Assembly: GCF_001280085.1 (NCBI RefSeq) | Contig: NZ_LGED01000223.1 | Coordinates: 1 to 64,000, forward strand | DNA: 64,000 nt | Origin: Saccharothrix sp. NRRL B-16348 | GTDB lineage: Bacteria; Actinomycetota; Actinomycetes; Mycobacteriales; Pseudonocardiaceae | Direction of reading: 5' to 3' | Shown: in pieces, positions 45,014-53,834 of the stretch | Layout: each line of letters begins with the position of its first letter | Position numbering within the stretch: the first letter of the stretch is position 1 | The notes under the pieces: generated by a model | What the model was told of the DNA's origin: nothing | Databases searched by the model: none | What the model saw: the letters and a program-made list of their open reading frames with translations, nothing else | Translations under genes and position numbers: made by a program

Positions 45014-46549
45014 TCAACTGTCGCCGCGCGTCACCGGTGTGGTGGGGTCGGCCCGATCCGACCGCGCGAGCCTACCGATGTCGACCTTGCCGCTCAACGT
45101 CAGTGGGACGCTCTCGAGCACGGTGAAGGAACGCGGGATTGCCGCTACTGGCAGCGCCGCCCTGAGGAACCGGCGCAGCGACTTCGTGTCCGGCGGTTCG
45201 GTCGGATCGGTGGGCACGACATGGGCGTGGAGCCCTTCGCTCGCGTCGTAGCTGACGACCGCGGTGCGCACCTGCGGGTGCCGCCGCAGCGCGGCCTCCA
45301 CCTCGCCGAGTTCGATCCGTTGCCCGTGCAGCTTGAGCTGGCGGTCTTCGCGCCCGAGGAACTCGATGTCACCGGAGGGGAGCCGCCGAACCCGGTCGCC
45401 GGTCCGGTACGCGACCGCGCTGTCCCCGGCAGGACGGCAGTGGGCGGGCAGCGGCACGAATCGCGAGCGGGTCGAGTCCGGGGCGCCGATGTACCCGAGC
45501 GCGACGCACTGTCCCCAGACGAGCAGCTCACCCGGCTCGCCCTCGGGCACCGCGCCGAGATCCTCGTCGACTACCTCCACCGAAACCCCGCCGATCGGCG
45601 TGCCGAGGGGCACCGTGGCGCTCGAGCGGTGTTCCGCCCGGTCCGGGTCGACGGGATAGGTCAGCACCCCGATCGTGGTCTCGGACGGACCGTAGTGGTT
45701 GAGCACCTCGCAGGTGCCGTTCGCCAGAACCTGGTCGACGAGGTCCCACGTCAGGGCTTCCCCGCCGAAGATCATGAGCTTGCGGGGGAGCACGTCGCGG
45801 GCGCCGGCGCCCAGATGCACGGAGATGTGCGACGGCGTCGACTTGAGCACGTCCACCGCGTGTGAGCGCATGTAGCGGCCCAGCGCGAGGGGGTCCATCA
45901 TCGTGGGCTTGTCCACGAGGTGCACGGCATCACCCGACACCAGCGCCGGGAAGACCGCGGTGTGCCCGAGGTCGGTCGCGAAGCTCGTCACGCTGGCGAA
46001 GGAGAGCTGTTCGCCCGTCGACCTGAAGTGCTCCAACGATTCCGCCACCCGCGCCGCGTAGTTGTCGAGCGCCCGGTGGGGAACCGCCACCGCTTTGGGT
46101 GTTCCCGTCGACCCCGACGTGAAGACGACGTAGGCGGCGTCGTCGCGGTCTGGCGACGCCATCGCAGGTGCCGGGGCCTCCACACCGCGGAGCCGCACGG
46201 TCGGCACTCCGTCGACGGTGTCCGCCTCCGAGCCGTCCACGAGCCACGTCGCGAGACAAGCCCGGATCTGTCCGCGCCGCCGGTCGGGAGGCTCATCGAC
46301 ATCGATGATCGCGAACGGCGCTCCTACCCACATCGCCGCGAGCGCGGCGACGACCTGACTCGTCCCGCGTGGCAGCGCGATCGCCAGGACATCCCCGTCG
46401 AGCACTCCACGGCGCCGCAGCTCACCCGCGGTGGTCGCGACGCGCCGGACAAGCGCGTCGTACGTGAGCACCCCATCCCCAGCGACGAGAGCGGTCGCGC
46501 GAGGACGCAGTCGCGCGTGCTCCTCCAACATCCGGGCTAACCAGCTCAT
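45014..46549 (-). CDS. Stand-alone NRPS adenylation enzyme, predicted aspartate-activating
   Basis: A 511-residue A domain from ATG 46549. Core motifs are A3 VFTSGSTGTPKAVAVPH, A5 NHYGPSETTIG, A7 YRTGDRVRRL, A8 GREDRQLKLHGQRIELGEVE and A10 PLTLSGKVD. Reading the ten specificity positions by eye against GrsA gives D-L-T-K-I-G-H-I-G-K. This differs from the published aspartate code DLTKVGHIGK only at one Val/Ile. There is no carrier domain, so it must load a PCP in trans, most simply the PCP of the large protein, whose own A domain is vestigial. Probably the first gene of the operon. Confidence 0.87.
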   Translation of the reverse strand: MSWLARMLEEHARLRPRATALVAGDGVLTYDALVRRVATTAGELRRRGVLDGDVLAIALPRGTSQVVAALAAMWVGAPFAIIDVDEPPDRRRGQIRACLATWLVDGSEADTVDGVPTVRLRGVEAPAPAMASPDRDDAAYVVFTSGSTGTPKAVAVPHRALDNYAARVAESLEHFRSTGEQLSFASVTSFATDLGHTAVFPALVSGDAVHLVDKPTMMDPLALGRYMRSHAVDVLKSTPSHISVHLGAGARDVLPRKLMIFGGEALTWDLVDQVLANGTCEVLNHYGPSETTIGVLTYPVDPDRAEHRSSATVPLGTPIGGVSVEVVDEDLGAVPEGEPGELLVWGQCVALGYIGAPDSTRSRFVPLPAHCRPAGDSAVAYRTGDRVRRLPSGDIEFLGREDRQLKLHGQRIELGEVEAALRRHPQVRTAVVSYDASEGLHAHVVPTDPTEPPDTKSLRRFLRAALPVAAIPRSFTVLESVPLTLSGKVDIGRLARSDRADPTTPVTRGDS

Positions 46550-47067
46550 TGCGATGAACCTACCGCTTCGCCTGCGGAGGGAGAAAGATGCGATCACTGC
46601 GGTGAGCGCGCTGTGGCGGTGGTGGACTCATCGCGGTCGGGCAGACGCTGGTCCACCGCACCAGTGCGGCCTGTGCCTTGCGACAACGGCGAAGTCGAAT
46701 GCTTTCCGTGCGCCACGCGAGCGCTGTCCAGCGACCACAGGCCTGGGGGCAGCGACGGGCAGTACGCGGCGGCGGAGCAGCCTGGTGAGTGAGCCGAACG
46801 AGAACCGATCTGCGGGCTCGTAGCGGACCGGACTACGAGCTGTCGCGAGTACCGCCAGGGAACGTGCTCGGGAACGCCGTCAGGCCGCCATCTACAGGAC
46901 CGGGATCTGCGGAGACGGTGAACTCGCGGTTGGCCGAAGGCCCTGGACCGTTGTCCCACGGCTTGTGGACGGTGCGGCCTGGGCCGTTCGGACCCGGTGC
47001 GGCAGCGGCTGGTGAGGACGATGCTCGGCTCGACCCGGCAAGCCGGCGACGGTCCGGTTCCACCGGG
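46550..47067. other. Intergenic region upstream of the biosynthetic operon
   Basis: 518 bases without a supported gene. They lie between the acyltransferase stop and the A-domain start, both on the minus strand, and should hold the operon promoter. No regulator gene or clear operator was recognised. Confidence 0.4.
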
Positions 47068-49122
47068 CTAGCGGTTGTCGCCGGCGTGGGCGAAGCGCTC
47101 GTCGAGCACTCGTTCGAGGAGCGGGGACATGGTGCTCATGTAGGTGGCGCTGACATGGCTGTCGTCGAGGTAGACGTAGATGTTGCCGATGACCGGCGGG
47201 CAGAGGTCTCCGGGGCAGAAGTAGTCGCTGAAGTCCAGGAACTCCACGTTGGACGGCAGGTCCGGGATGCGTGCGTACGGTGGTTCGGGGCTGAGCAGGT
47301 CGGCGCGGGCAGCGCTGCACCGGGGCGCCTCGGCGCCGTGGGTGTTCGCGCACTCCGAAGGTTTGAAGGGGTGGCGCGGGTTGTCGCGCACGGCCGCGAC
47401 GGCGATCGCGGCGTCCTCCAGTTTCCGCCACTGGGCGACGAATCCCGATGGTGTCTGCTCGGTGAGCCCGCGTCGGACGTCACGCGTGCCGTTGGCCAGC
47501 ACGAGGTCGGGTCGCAGGGACAGGATCTTGTCGACGGCGTCGGCGTTCCACTTGAGGCAGTTGGCGTCACCGGGCATCGCGTTGGACTCGGTGGAGAACG
47601 GGCAGGCGCCCTTGTTCATCGCGATGACCTCCCAGTTGCGGCGCCGGGCGACCTGGTCGAGAGCGGCGAGGTACTGCTGCATGTGGGAGTCGCCGACGAC
47701 GACGATCCGCTTGTCGGGTTCGTCGGTGACGGGGCTGCGGCAGTACGTCAGCTCCTTGTTGTAGGTGGCCGTGGTGCAGGTGCTGCCTTCGATGCCCGCG
47801 AAGTCCTTCGGCAGGGCGACCAGCGGCGGGGCGACCGAGGGGTGTTCCGCACCCCAGTACTCGAAACCCGGTTCGAGGGCCATGGCGCCGGGGTGGTCGG
47901 GGTCGTCGACGATGGCGGCGTGCAGGGACGCCTTGCGCTCGGCGACCACCTGCCAGCAGCCGGCCACCACCAGGACGGGAACCACCGCAGCCGCGGCGAA
48001 GCGGTAGGCGCCCCAGCCGGTCGCCACGCCGATCGGCGATCGGCGGACCGGCTTCTCCACGAGGTGGTGGGTCACCACGGACAACGCCAGCGACAAGCCG
48101 ATGACGGCCGCACCGCCGCGAGGACCGGGTTCGGTCTGGTCGCGGACGACGAGGTAGAAGACCAGGGCAGGCCAGTGCCACAGGTAGAGGGTGTAGCTGA
48201 GGTCGCCGAGGTAGCGGGCGGGCCGGGTGGCGAGGAGCCGGTCGGCGCCGAACGCGCTCCCGCTGCCGCCCGCGGCGATGACCGCGGCGGCGCACAGCGT
48301 CGGCCACAGCGCGGCGTAGCCGGGAAAGACGCTGCCGACGCGGAGGACTAGACCGCAGGCGACGAGCCCCGCCAGGCCGACCCAGCCCAACGCCAGCCGC
48401 ACGAGTGCGGTGGGGGTGAACGCGTTGAGGCCCAGGGCGAGCAACCCGCCGAGCGCGAACTCCCACGCCCTGGTGAGCGAGTGGAAGTAGGCCAGCGGCT
48501 GGTCGGTGGAGGTGAGCGCCACCGACCAGGCGAGCGAGGCGGCGAACACGACCGACAGGCAGACCGCCACGGCGCGGTGCGCTACGTGCCCACCGCGGCG
48601 GGCCACCGCGACGACCAGCGCGATCAGGAGTGGCCAGACCAGGTAGAGCTGGCCTTGGATGGACAGCGACCAGTAGTGCTGGACGACGCTGGCCTCGTTG
48701 TGCTGCTCGAAGTAGTCCGCCGAGTCCGCGACCAGCTGCCAGTTCTCCAGGTACAGCGCGGCGGCGACGACCTCGCGGATGGTCTGGAACCACTGGTTCT
48801 CCGGCAGCAGCACGAAGCCCGTGACCAGGACGGCGGTGAGGACGGTCAGCGCCGCGGGGAACAGCCTCGTGATCATCCGTCCCCACAGCGGCCGGAACGC
48901 GATTCCGCCGCCCGCCGCCGCGCGCAGCAGCTGTCCGGTCACCAGGAAGCCGGAGATCAGGAAGAACACGTCCACGCCACCCGACACGCGGCCGAGCCAG
49001 ACGTGGTAAACGACGACCAGGACCGACGCGACGCCGCGCAGGCCCTGCAGTTCGGGGCGAAAACGGCCGGCCGCGGGCGTAGACGCGTGGTTGCGGGCGC
49101 GGGCCGCGGTGGGGACGGGCAC
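47068..49122 (-). CDS. OafA-type membrane acyltransferase fused to an SGNH domain
   Basis: A 684-residue protein. Residues about 20-370 are an acyltransferase-3 domain with about ten spans (FRPELQGLRGVASVLVVVYH, GGVDVFFLISGFLVTG, SLSIQGQLYLVWPLL). After a final span near 385-405, the extracellular part is an SGNH hydrolase-like domain with block I IVVVGDSHMQQYLAAL, an Asn in LVLANGTRDV and a late DDSHVS. Such fusions acetylate peptidoglycan, cell-wall glycans or secreted metabolites. The start is a GTG after TGGAGCCGTCC. Repeat element B lies 20 bases upstream. It may or may not belong to the biosynthetic cluster. Confidence 0.9.
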   Translation of the reverse strand: MPVPTAARARNHASTPAAGRFRPELQGLRGVASVLVVVYHVWLGRVSGGVDVFFLISGFLVTGQLLRAAAGGGIAFRPLWGRMITRLFPAALTVLTAVLVTGFVLLPENQWFQTIREVVAAALYLENWQLVADSADYFEQHNEASVVQHYWSLSIQGQLYLVWPLLIALVVAVARRGGHVAHRAVAVCLSVVFAASLAWSVALTSTDQPLAYFHSLTRAWEFALGGLLALGLNAFTPTALVRLALGWVGLAGLVACGLVLRVGSVFPGYAALWPTLCAAAVIAAGGSGSAFGADRLLATRPARYLGDLSYTLYLWHWPALVFYLVVRDQTEPGPRGGAAVIGLSLALSVVTHHLVEKPVRRSPIGVATGWGAYRFAAAAVVPVLVVAGCWQVVAERKASLHAAIVDDPDHPGAMALEPGFEYWGAEHPSVAPPLVALPKDFAGIEGSTCTTATYNKELTYCRSPVTDEPDKRIVVVGDSHMQQYLAALDQVARRRNWEVIAMNKGACPFSTESNAMPGDANCLKWNADAVDKILSLRPDLVLANGTRDVRRGLTEQTPSGFVAQWRKLEDAAIAVAAVRDNPRHPFKPSECANTHGAEAPRCSAARADLLSPEPPYARIPDLPSNVEFLDFSDYFCPGDLCPPVIGNIYVYLDDSHVSATYMSTMSPLLERVLDERFAHAGDNR

Positions 49123-49137
49123 GGGACGGCTCCAGGA

Positions 49138-49220
49138 GATGGTCGGTCACGACGCCGACCAGGCTTCCCGGCACACCAGCCGCCCACGTGGAACGCGGTC
49201 CGGCGGTCCCAACGCTACCG
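49138..49220 (-). promoter_or_regulatory. Structured repeat element B, leader of the acyltransferase gene
   Basis: The core GCCGGGAAGCCTGGTCGGC lies on the minus strand within 49154-49177. The last bases of the core pair with a downstream copy: TGGTCGG (49161-49155) with CCGACCA (49146-49140), seven pairs around an eight-base loop. The hairpin ends just before the ribosome site TGGAGCC. An upstream CCGCC/GGCGG stem is also possible. Confidence 0.6.
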
Positions 49221-49344
49221 AGTGGGGCGTGCCGCGGCCAAACCGGCAGCGAGCAGGCGGTGACCGGCTGCCCGCCGCCTGGTTGGGCCGGGTCTCGGGC
49301 CGGACGGTACGAGCCACGGTGGCCGGATGAGGAGCGTGGCGGCG

Positions 49345-49412
49345 TGCGTTGGGCGGTACGATCGTGGTCGGTGTGCCGGGAAGCCTGGTCGGCGTGGGTT
49401 CGTCGCCGTCTT
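49345..49412 (+). repeat. Structured repeat element C
   Basis: The core at 49370-49393 on the plus strand is the same as in B and D. It is followed by a CGGCG/CGCCG hairpin and GGGAGCCGCTC before an ATG at 49429. A decayed TrkA-like gene begins within or directly after it. It is back to back with element B, about 150 bases away. Confidence 0.6.
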
Positions 49413-49830
49413 GGACCGGGAGCCGCTCATGATCGGGCACATCGTCGACGCGGGCGCTGCGGCGGTGGCCGGCGCGGAGTCGATCGCCGGTGACGGCACC
49501 GAGACCGGTGTGCTCCGGAGTGCCGGGTGCGCACGCCGTGCTGATCCGCGCCGCGTCCGACGGCGACGCGTTGCAGGTCACCTGGATGGGCACGCCTGCT
49601 CAACCCGGTGGCCTCGATCGTGGTCACGGTGCACGACCACCTCCGGGCGAGTGCGGCGATGGACCTGGGTGCAGACCGCGTCGTGCGCCGCGATCCGGTC
49701 GCGTCGAGACTGGTCGGTCTCCGGGTGCCCGTCATCCGCAGGGGGCGTCGCCGCCTGCTCGCCTCGGTGGTGGGCCTCGTCGTCGCCGAGCGTTCCGCGC
49801 TGCCCGCCGAAGTGGGCCGTGCGCCGGCGG
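49394..49830 (+). pseudogene. Decayed TrkA-type potassium-channel NAD-binding protein
   Basis: Plus-strand pieces in three frames form a TrkA/RCK domain: FVAVLDREPLMIGHIVDAGA with GDGTETGVLRSAG (49400-49530), GAHAVLIRAASDGDALQVT (49527-49585), and LNPVASIVVTVHDHLRASAA then MDLGADRVVRRDPVASRLVG (49599-49720). At least two frameshifts separate them, and the Rossmann start is missing. It was probably a K+ channel or Trk regulatory subunit. Confidence 0.6.
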
Positions 49831-49971
49831 CTTGTGGGTCGCCGTGGTGCGTGACGGCGCGCGTCACTGGTGCGAACACCCGCGGTGGCCGAGTTGCGGG
49901 AGCGCGACCGGCCGCCGGTGCTCGGCGCCGTCCGGGACCGGAGAGGTCGACCTGTGAGGAAGGAATCGATC

Positions 49972-50829
49972 ATGGCGGACAGGGCGGCGGGAACGGCGGT
50001 CGGGCCCATGGTGATCGCGGCCGTGGAACAGCACCGCTCACCGGGGCAACGTCTCCTCGACGACCCGTTGGCGTTCTCGGTGCTGCCGCCGTTGTCGAGG
50101 TGGGTGGCGCGGCTGGCCCGACGACCGGGCGTCCGCGCGGCGCTGATCAAGGCGTCTGAGCGTGCCGCGCCCGGTGTCTGGGGTGGTATCGCCTGCCGAA
50201 AGCGCTACATCGACGACGAGTTCGCCCAGGCGTTGGAGGACGGCATCGGGTCCGTGGTGGTCCTGGGTGCGGGTCTGGACACCCGCGCTCACCGGTTGGG
50301 CGTTCCCGCGGGTGCGGCCGTGTTCGAGGTGGACCTGCCGGTCAACGTCGAGCACAAGCGCAGGCGCTTGCCCGCCGCCGACGGGGTGACCCTGGTGCCG
50401 ATCGACTTCGACACCGAGGACCTCCGCGCGGTCCTGACCGCACACGGCCACCACTCCGGCGACCGGTGTCTGGTCGTGTGGGAAGGGGTGACCCAGTACC
50501 TCACCGAGGACGGCGTGCGCAGGACCTTCGACTTCCTCGCGGACCAGGCGCCCGGCAGCCGACTGGTGTTCACCTACGTCGTGAAGGACTTCCTGGACGG
50601 CGACGAGATGTACGGCTCCGAGGCGCTGCACCGGCGGTTCGTGGCCGGGCGGCCGCTGTGGCGGTTCGGGCTGCACCCGCACGAGGTGGGTGCGTTCCTG
50701 ACCGAGCGCGGCTGGCGCGAGGTGGAGCAGATGGGTCCGGCGGAGTTCGACGCGCGTTACGTGCGGGGCACCGGACGGGCCGTGCCGATCTCACCGTTGG
50801 AGCGCACCGTGCTGGCCGAGAAGCGCTGA
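49972..50829 (+). CDS. Class I SAM-dependent methyltransferase (TIGR00027/LCMT-like)
   Basis: A 285-residue methyltransferase. The ATG at 49972 follows AGGAAGGA. The SAM-binding segment is VVVLGAGLDTRAHRLG with the acidic end of strand two in VFEVDLPVNVEHKRRRL. Later blocks are LVVWEGVTQYLTEDGVRRTF and the C-terminal GLHPHEVGAFLTERGW. These are hallmarks of the leucine-carboxyl-methyltransferase-like family that is expanded in actinomycetes. The acceptor substrate is unknown. It stands alone between a pseudogene and a regulator. Confidence 0.87.
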   Translation: MADRAAGTAVGPMVIAAVEQHRSPGQRLLDDPLAFSVLPPLSRWVARLARRPGVRAALIKASERAAPGVWGGIACRKRYIDDEFAQALEDGIGSVVVLGAGLDTRAHRLGVPAGAAVFEVDLPVNVEHKRRRLPAADGVTLVPIDFDTEDLRAVLTAHGHHSGDRCLVVWEGVTQYLTEDGVRRTFDFLADQAPGSRLVFTYVVKDFLDGDEMYGSEALHRRFVAGRPLWRFGLHPHEVGAFLTERGWREVEQMGPAEFDARYVRGTGRAVPISPLERTVLAEKR

Positions 50830-50949
50830 GCGGGACCGCGCCGTGGTGTCCGGACGACCTGGCCCGACCGACCACTCCGCAGACGACGTGGGCGGTGCCG
50901 GACCAGCTGCGGGAGTCGATCGCACGGCACGCACAAGAAGGGGGCCTCC

Positions 50950-52110
50950 ATGCCCGCGAACGGAACGAAAGCGTTGGCGGAGGTCGCCGAACGAGCCGGC
51001 CGCGACGCGCACGGCGTGCCGGTCGACCTCCTCGACGGGTACCTGGAGGGCTTGGACGAGGTCAGCACGACGCGGCGCCGGTTGGGACCCGACCAACTCC
51101 GGGTGCGGCGCGAGGCCGGTGCCCGCGCGGCCGAGCAGGGCGTGCCCCTGCACGAGGTGATCGACCTGCACCTGAGCGCCACCTGGCTGGCGTGGCCGTT
51201 GTTGTCGGGGGTGCGGGAGGTGACCGACGCCGACGCCGTCCGCGCCGCGGGCGAGGCGGTGTTCAAGGCCGCCGACGCGGCGGTCATGGCCGTGGCGGGA
51301 GGCTATGAGAAAGCGCAGCGGTGGTCGGTGCGCCAGGAGGAGTCGTTCCGTCGGGAGTTCGTCGACGACCTGCTCGACGGGCGCAACCTGGGCCGGTTGG
51401 CCGAACGGGCGGAACGGTTCGGCCTGCGCTTGGCGGGCAACAACGTGGTCGCGGCCGTGCGGGCCTCGCAGCCGGTGGTCGACGGCGGCGAGGTCGCCAG
51501 GGCGGTGGAGATGTCGCTGCACCTGCGGTCGGACTCCCGTGACGTGCTCATCACCACCAAGAACGACCTGCTCGTCTGCGTCACGCCCCAGGCGATGGGT
51601 GGACTCCTCGACGAGTTCGTGCGCCAGGTGACCTCAGCGCTGGGCTCCGACCAGGCGTGGTCGGTCGGTGTCGGTCGCGCCCAATCGGGACCGGGTGGTG
51701 TGGTGCGCTCCTTCGAGCAGGCCAAGTACGCGTTGGACATCGCCGGGCGCCTGGCGCTGCCCGGACGCGTGCACCGGGCCGGGGACCTGTTGGTCTACCA
51801 GGTGCTGCTGCGCGACAGCGCCGCGCTGGCCGACCTGGTGTCGGTCGTGTTGGAGCCCCTGCGCGGTGTGCGCGGCGGCGTCGAACCACTGCTGGACACG
51901 CTGTCCGCCTACTTCGCCCACGGGCAGGTGGCCACCGCGTGCGCTCGCGAACTGCGCGTGGGCGTCCGGACGGTGACCTACCGACTCCAGCGCGTCAAGG
52001 AGTTGACGGGTTACTCGGTGGAGGACCCGTCACAAGCGCTCTCGCTGCACGTCGCGGTCCTCGGCGCCAGACTCCTGGGACTACCTCCGTCCACCGACCA
52101 GACCTCGTAG
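50950..52110 (+). CDS. PucR-family helix-turn-helix regulator
   Basis: A 386-residue regulator starting at an ATG after AGAAGGGGG. The N-terminal half is a helical sensor-like domain (RsbR_N/PucR-type, with LHEVIDLHLSATWLAW). A GGDEF-like middle domain follows (about 150-260). The C-terminus is the PucR HTH (ATACARELRVGVRTVTYRLQ then RVKELTG, about 335-365). Ligand and targets are unknown. It probably controls itself or the adjacent methyltransferase gene 120 bases upstream. Confidence 0.85.
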   Translation: MPANGTKALAEVAERAGRDAHGVPVDLLDGYLEGLDEVSTTRRRLGPDQLRVRREAGARAAEQGVPLHEVIDLHLSATWLAWPLLSGVREVTDADAVRAAGEAVFKAADAAVMAVAGGYEKAQRWSVRQEESFRREFVDDLLDGRNLGRLAERAERFGLRLAGNNVVAAVRASQPVVDGGEVARAVEMSLHLRSDSRDVLITTKNDLLVCVTPQAMGGLLDEFVRQVTSALGSDQAWSVGVGRAQSGPGGVVRSFEQAKYALDIAGRLALPGRVHRAGDLLVYQVLLRDSAALADLVSVVLEPLRGVRGGVEPLLDTLSAYFAHGQVATACARELRVGVRTVTYRLQRVKELTGYSVEDPSQALSLHVAVLGARLLGLPPSTDQTS

Positions 52111-52256
52111 CGCCGTTCGTTGCCGATGTCCGGCAATGAGTGGCGCGTCCTGACCGCCGGGTTCCCACATTGTCCCGGCTCCTGCGGGCAGGAGAACATT
52201 GAGGCAGGTCACGGGCTTGAAGACGCGGGCATCGGCGGCCGGGGACGGAGCACTCC

Positions 52257-52706
52257 ATGGACGCTTGGCTGGTCTGGTTGTTGCTCGGGTTGTTGCTGGG
52301 AGCGGTCGAGGTTTTCACCGTCACCGCCGCGCTGGGCATCCTCGGCGGCGCCGCGCTGCTCACCGCCGGGGCCGCCGGTGTCGGGTTGCCGCTGCCGGCG
52401 CAGTTCGTGGTGTTCGCCGTCGTCTCGGTCCTGGGTCTGCTGCTGGTCCGCCCGCTGGCCCGTGGCCACCTGCTTAAGCCGCAGTCCGCGCGGTTCGGAG
52501 TGGACGCGCTGGTCGGGGAGTCCGGTTACGTGCTGCGCGAGGTGACGCGGCACGACGGCCGGGTGCGGATCGCGGGGGAGGAGTGGACGGCGCGCCCGTT
52601 CGACGACAGCCTCGCGATCCCGGAAGGAACCACCGTGGAGGTCCTGCGGATCAGCGGCAGCACCGCGTTCGTCTACCCGGGGAGTGGCTCGTGGAAGCTT
52701 CACTGA
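52257..52706 (+). CDS. NfeD-family membrane protein
   Basis: A 149-residue protein with two or three N-terminal membrane spans (WLVWLLLGLLLGAVEVFTV, then about 30-65). A C-terminal OB-fold (about 85-145, VGESGYVLREV to STAFVYP) follows. This is the short NfeD type that partners SPFH proteins in membrane microdomains. The next gene starts inside its end (overlap 16 bases), confirming the pair. Confidence 0.88.
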   Translation: MDAWLVWLLLGLLLGAVEVFTVTAALGILGGAALLTAGAAGVGLPLPAQFVVFAVVSVLGLLLVRPLARGHLLKPQSARFGVDALVGESGYVLREVTRHDGRVRIAGEEWTARPFDDSLAIPEGTTVEVLRISGSTAFVYPGSGSWKLH

Positions 52707-53704
52707 TCGTCACCGTGGTCATCGCGCTGCTGGTGATCCTGGTCGTGTCGAGCGCGGTGCGGATCGTGCCCCAGGCACGGGCCCGCAACGTGGAGCGGCT
52801 GGGCCGGTTCCAGCGCACCCTGCAACCGGGCCTGAACGTGGTGATCCCGTTCATCGACCGGGTGCACCCGGCGATCGACCTGCGCGAGCAGGTGGTGTCG
52901 TTCCAGCCGCAGCCGGTCATCACCGAGGACAACCTCGTGGTGGAGATCGACACGGTGCTCTACTTCCAGGTCACCGACCCGCGGGCGGCGTTCTACGAGA
53001 TCGCCAGCTACCTCCAGGCGGTCGAGCAGTTGACCGTCACCACGCTGCGCAACGTCGTCGGCTCCATGGACCTGGAACGCACGTTGACCTCCCGCGACAC
53101 GATCAACAGCCAACTGCGGGGCGTGCTCGACGACGCCACCGGCAAGTGGGGTCTGCGGGTCAACCGGGTGGAGATCAAGGCCATCGACCCGCCGCGCACC
53201 ATCAAGGACGCGATGGAGAAGCAGATGCGCGCGGAACGGGACAAGCGCGCCGCGATCCTGACCGCGGAAGGCCAGCGGCAGTCGCAGATCCTCACCGCCG
53301 AGGGCGACAAGCAGGCCGCCGTGCTGCGGGCCGAGGGTCAGCGGGCCGCGGAGATCCTCAAGGCCGAGGGCCAATCCCGGGCCATCGACCAGGTGTTCCA
53401 GGCCGTGCACCGCAACGACCCGGACCCGAAGCTGCTGGCCTACCAGTACTTGCAGATGCTGCCGCAGTTGGCGCAGGGACCGGGCAACACGTTCTGGGTC
53501 ATCCCCAGCGAGGTGACCTCGGCGCTGCAGGGCGTCTCCCGCGCCTTCACCGAGGCACTGCCGAAGATCGCGGCCACCGAGCCGGCCGCCACCACCGACG
53601 ACGCGGCTGCCCGGGCCGCTGAGGACGCGAACCGGGCCGCGGAGGCCGCGGCGGAGGCGGCTGCGGACGCCGAGACCACCGGCCGGGTCACCGCGCCCGC
53701 CTGA
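52691..53704 (+). CDS. SPFH/Band 7 (stomatin/QmcA-like) protein
   Basis: A 337-residue membrane-anchored prohibitin-fold protein. A single N-terminal span (4-24) is followed by the SPFH domain (VPQARARNVERLGRFQRTLQ to about 200). A long Ala/Glu/Gln coiled region follows with repeated AEGQ/AEGDKQAAVLRAEG. The tail is Ala-rich. The GTG at 52691 lies within the nfeD coding end. It forms membrane-associated oligomers with NfeD. A double stem-loop terminator follows. Confidence 0.92.
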   Translation: MEASLIVTVVIALLVILVVSSAVRIVPQARARNVERLGRFQRTLQPGLNVVIPFIDRVHPAIDLREQVVSFQPQPVITEDNLVVEIDTVLYFQVTDPRAAFYEIASYLQAVEQLTVTTLRNVVGSMDLERTLTSRDTINSQLRGVLDDATGKWGLRVNRVEIKAIDPPRTIKDAMEKQMRAERDKRAAILTAEGQRQSQILTAEGDKQAAVLRAEGQRAAEILKAEGQSRAIDQVFQAVHRNDPDPKLLAYQYLQMLPQLAQGPGNTFWVIPSEVTSALQGVSRAFTEALPKIAATEPAATTDDAAARAAEDANRAAEAAAEAAADAETTGRVTAPA

Positions 53705-53723
53705 CCTGTCCCCGACCACGGGG

Positions 53724-53783
53724 CGGTCCCTCGGGGGACCGATCGCCGCACCGGAGCACTGCCGACCAAGGCGTGCTCCGGTG
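53724..53783 (+). terminator. Double stem-loop terminator after the NfeD/SPFH operon
   Basis: The first hairpin is CGGTCCC/GGGACCG (53724-53730, 53735-53741) with a TCGG loop. The second is CACCGGAGCAC/GTGCTCCGGTG, approximately 53749-53759 and 53773-53783, an 11-base perfect stem. Confidence 0.72.
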
Positions 53784-53834
53784 TGCTCGTGCGACGCCCG
53801 GAAACGGCGCGGCACCGGACCGAGGAGGGGGACG

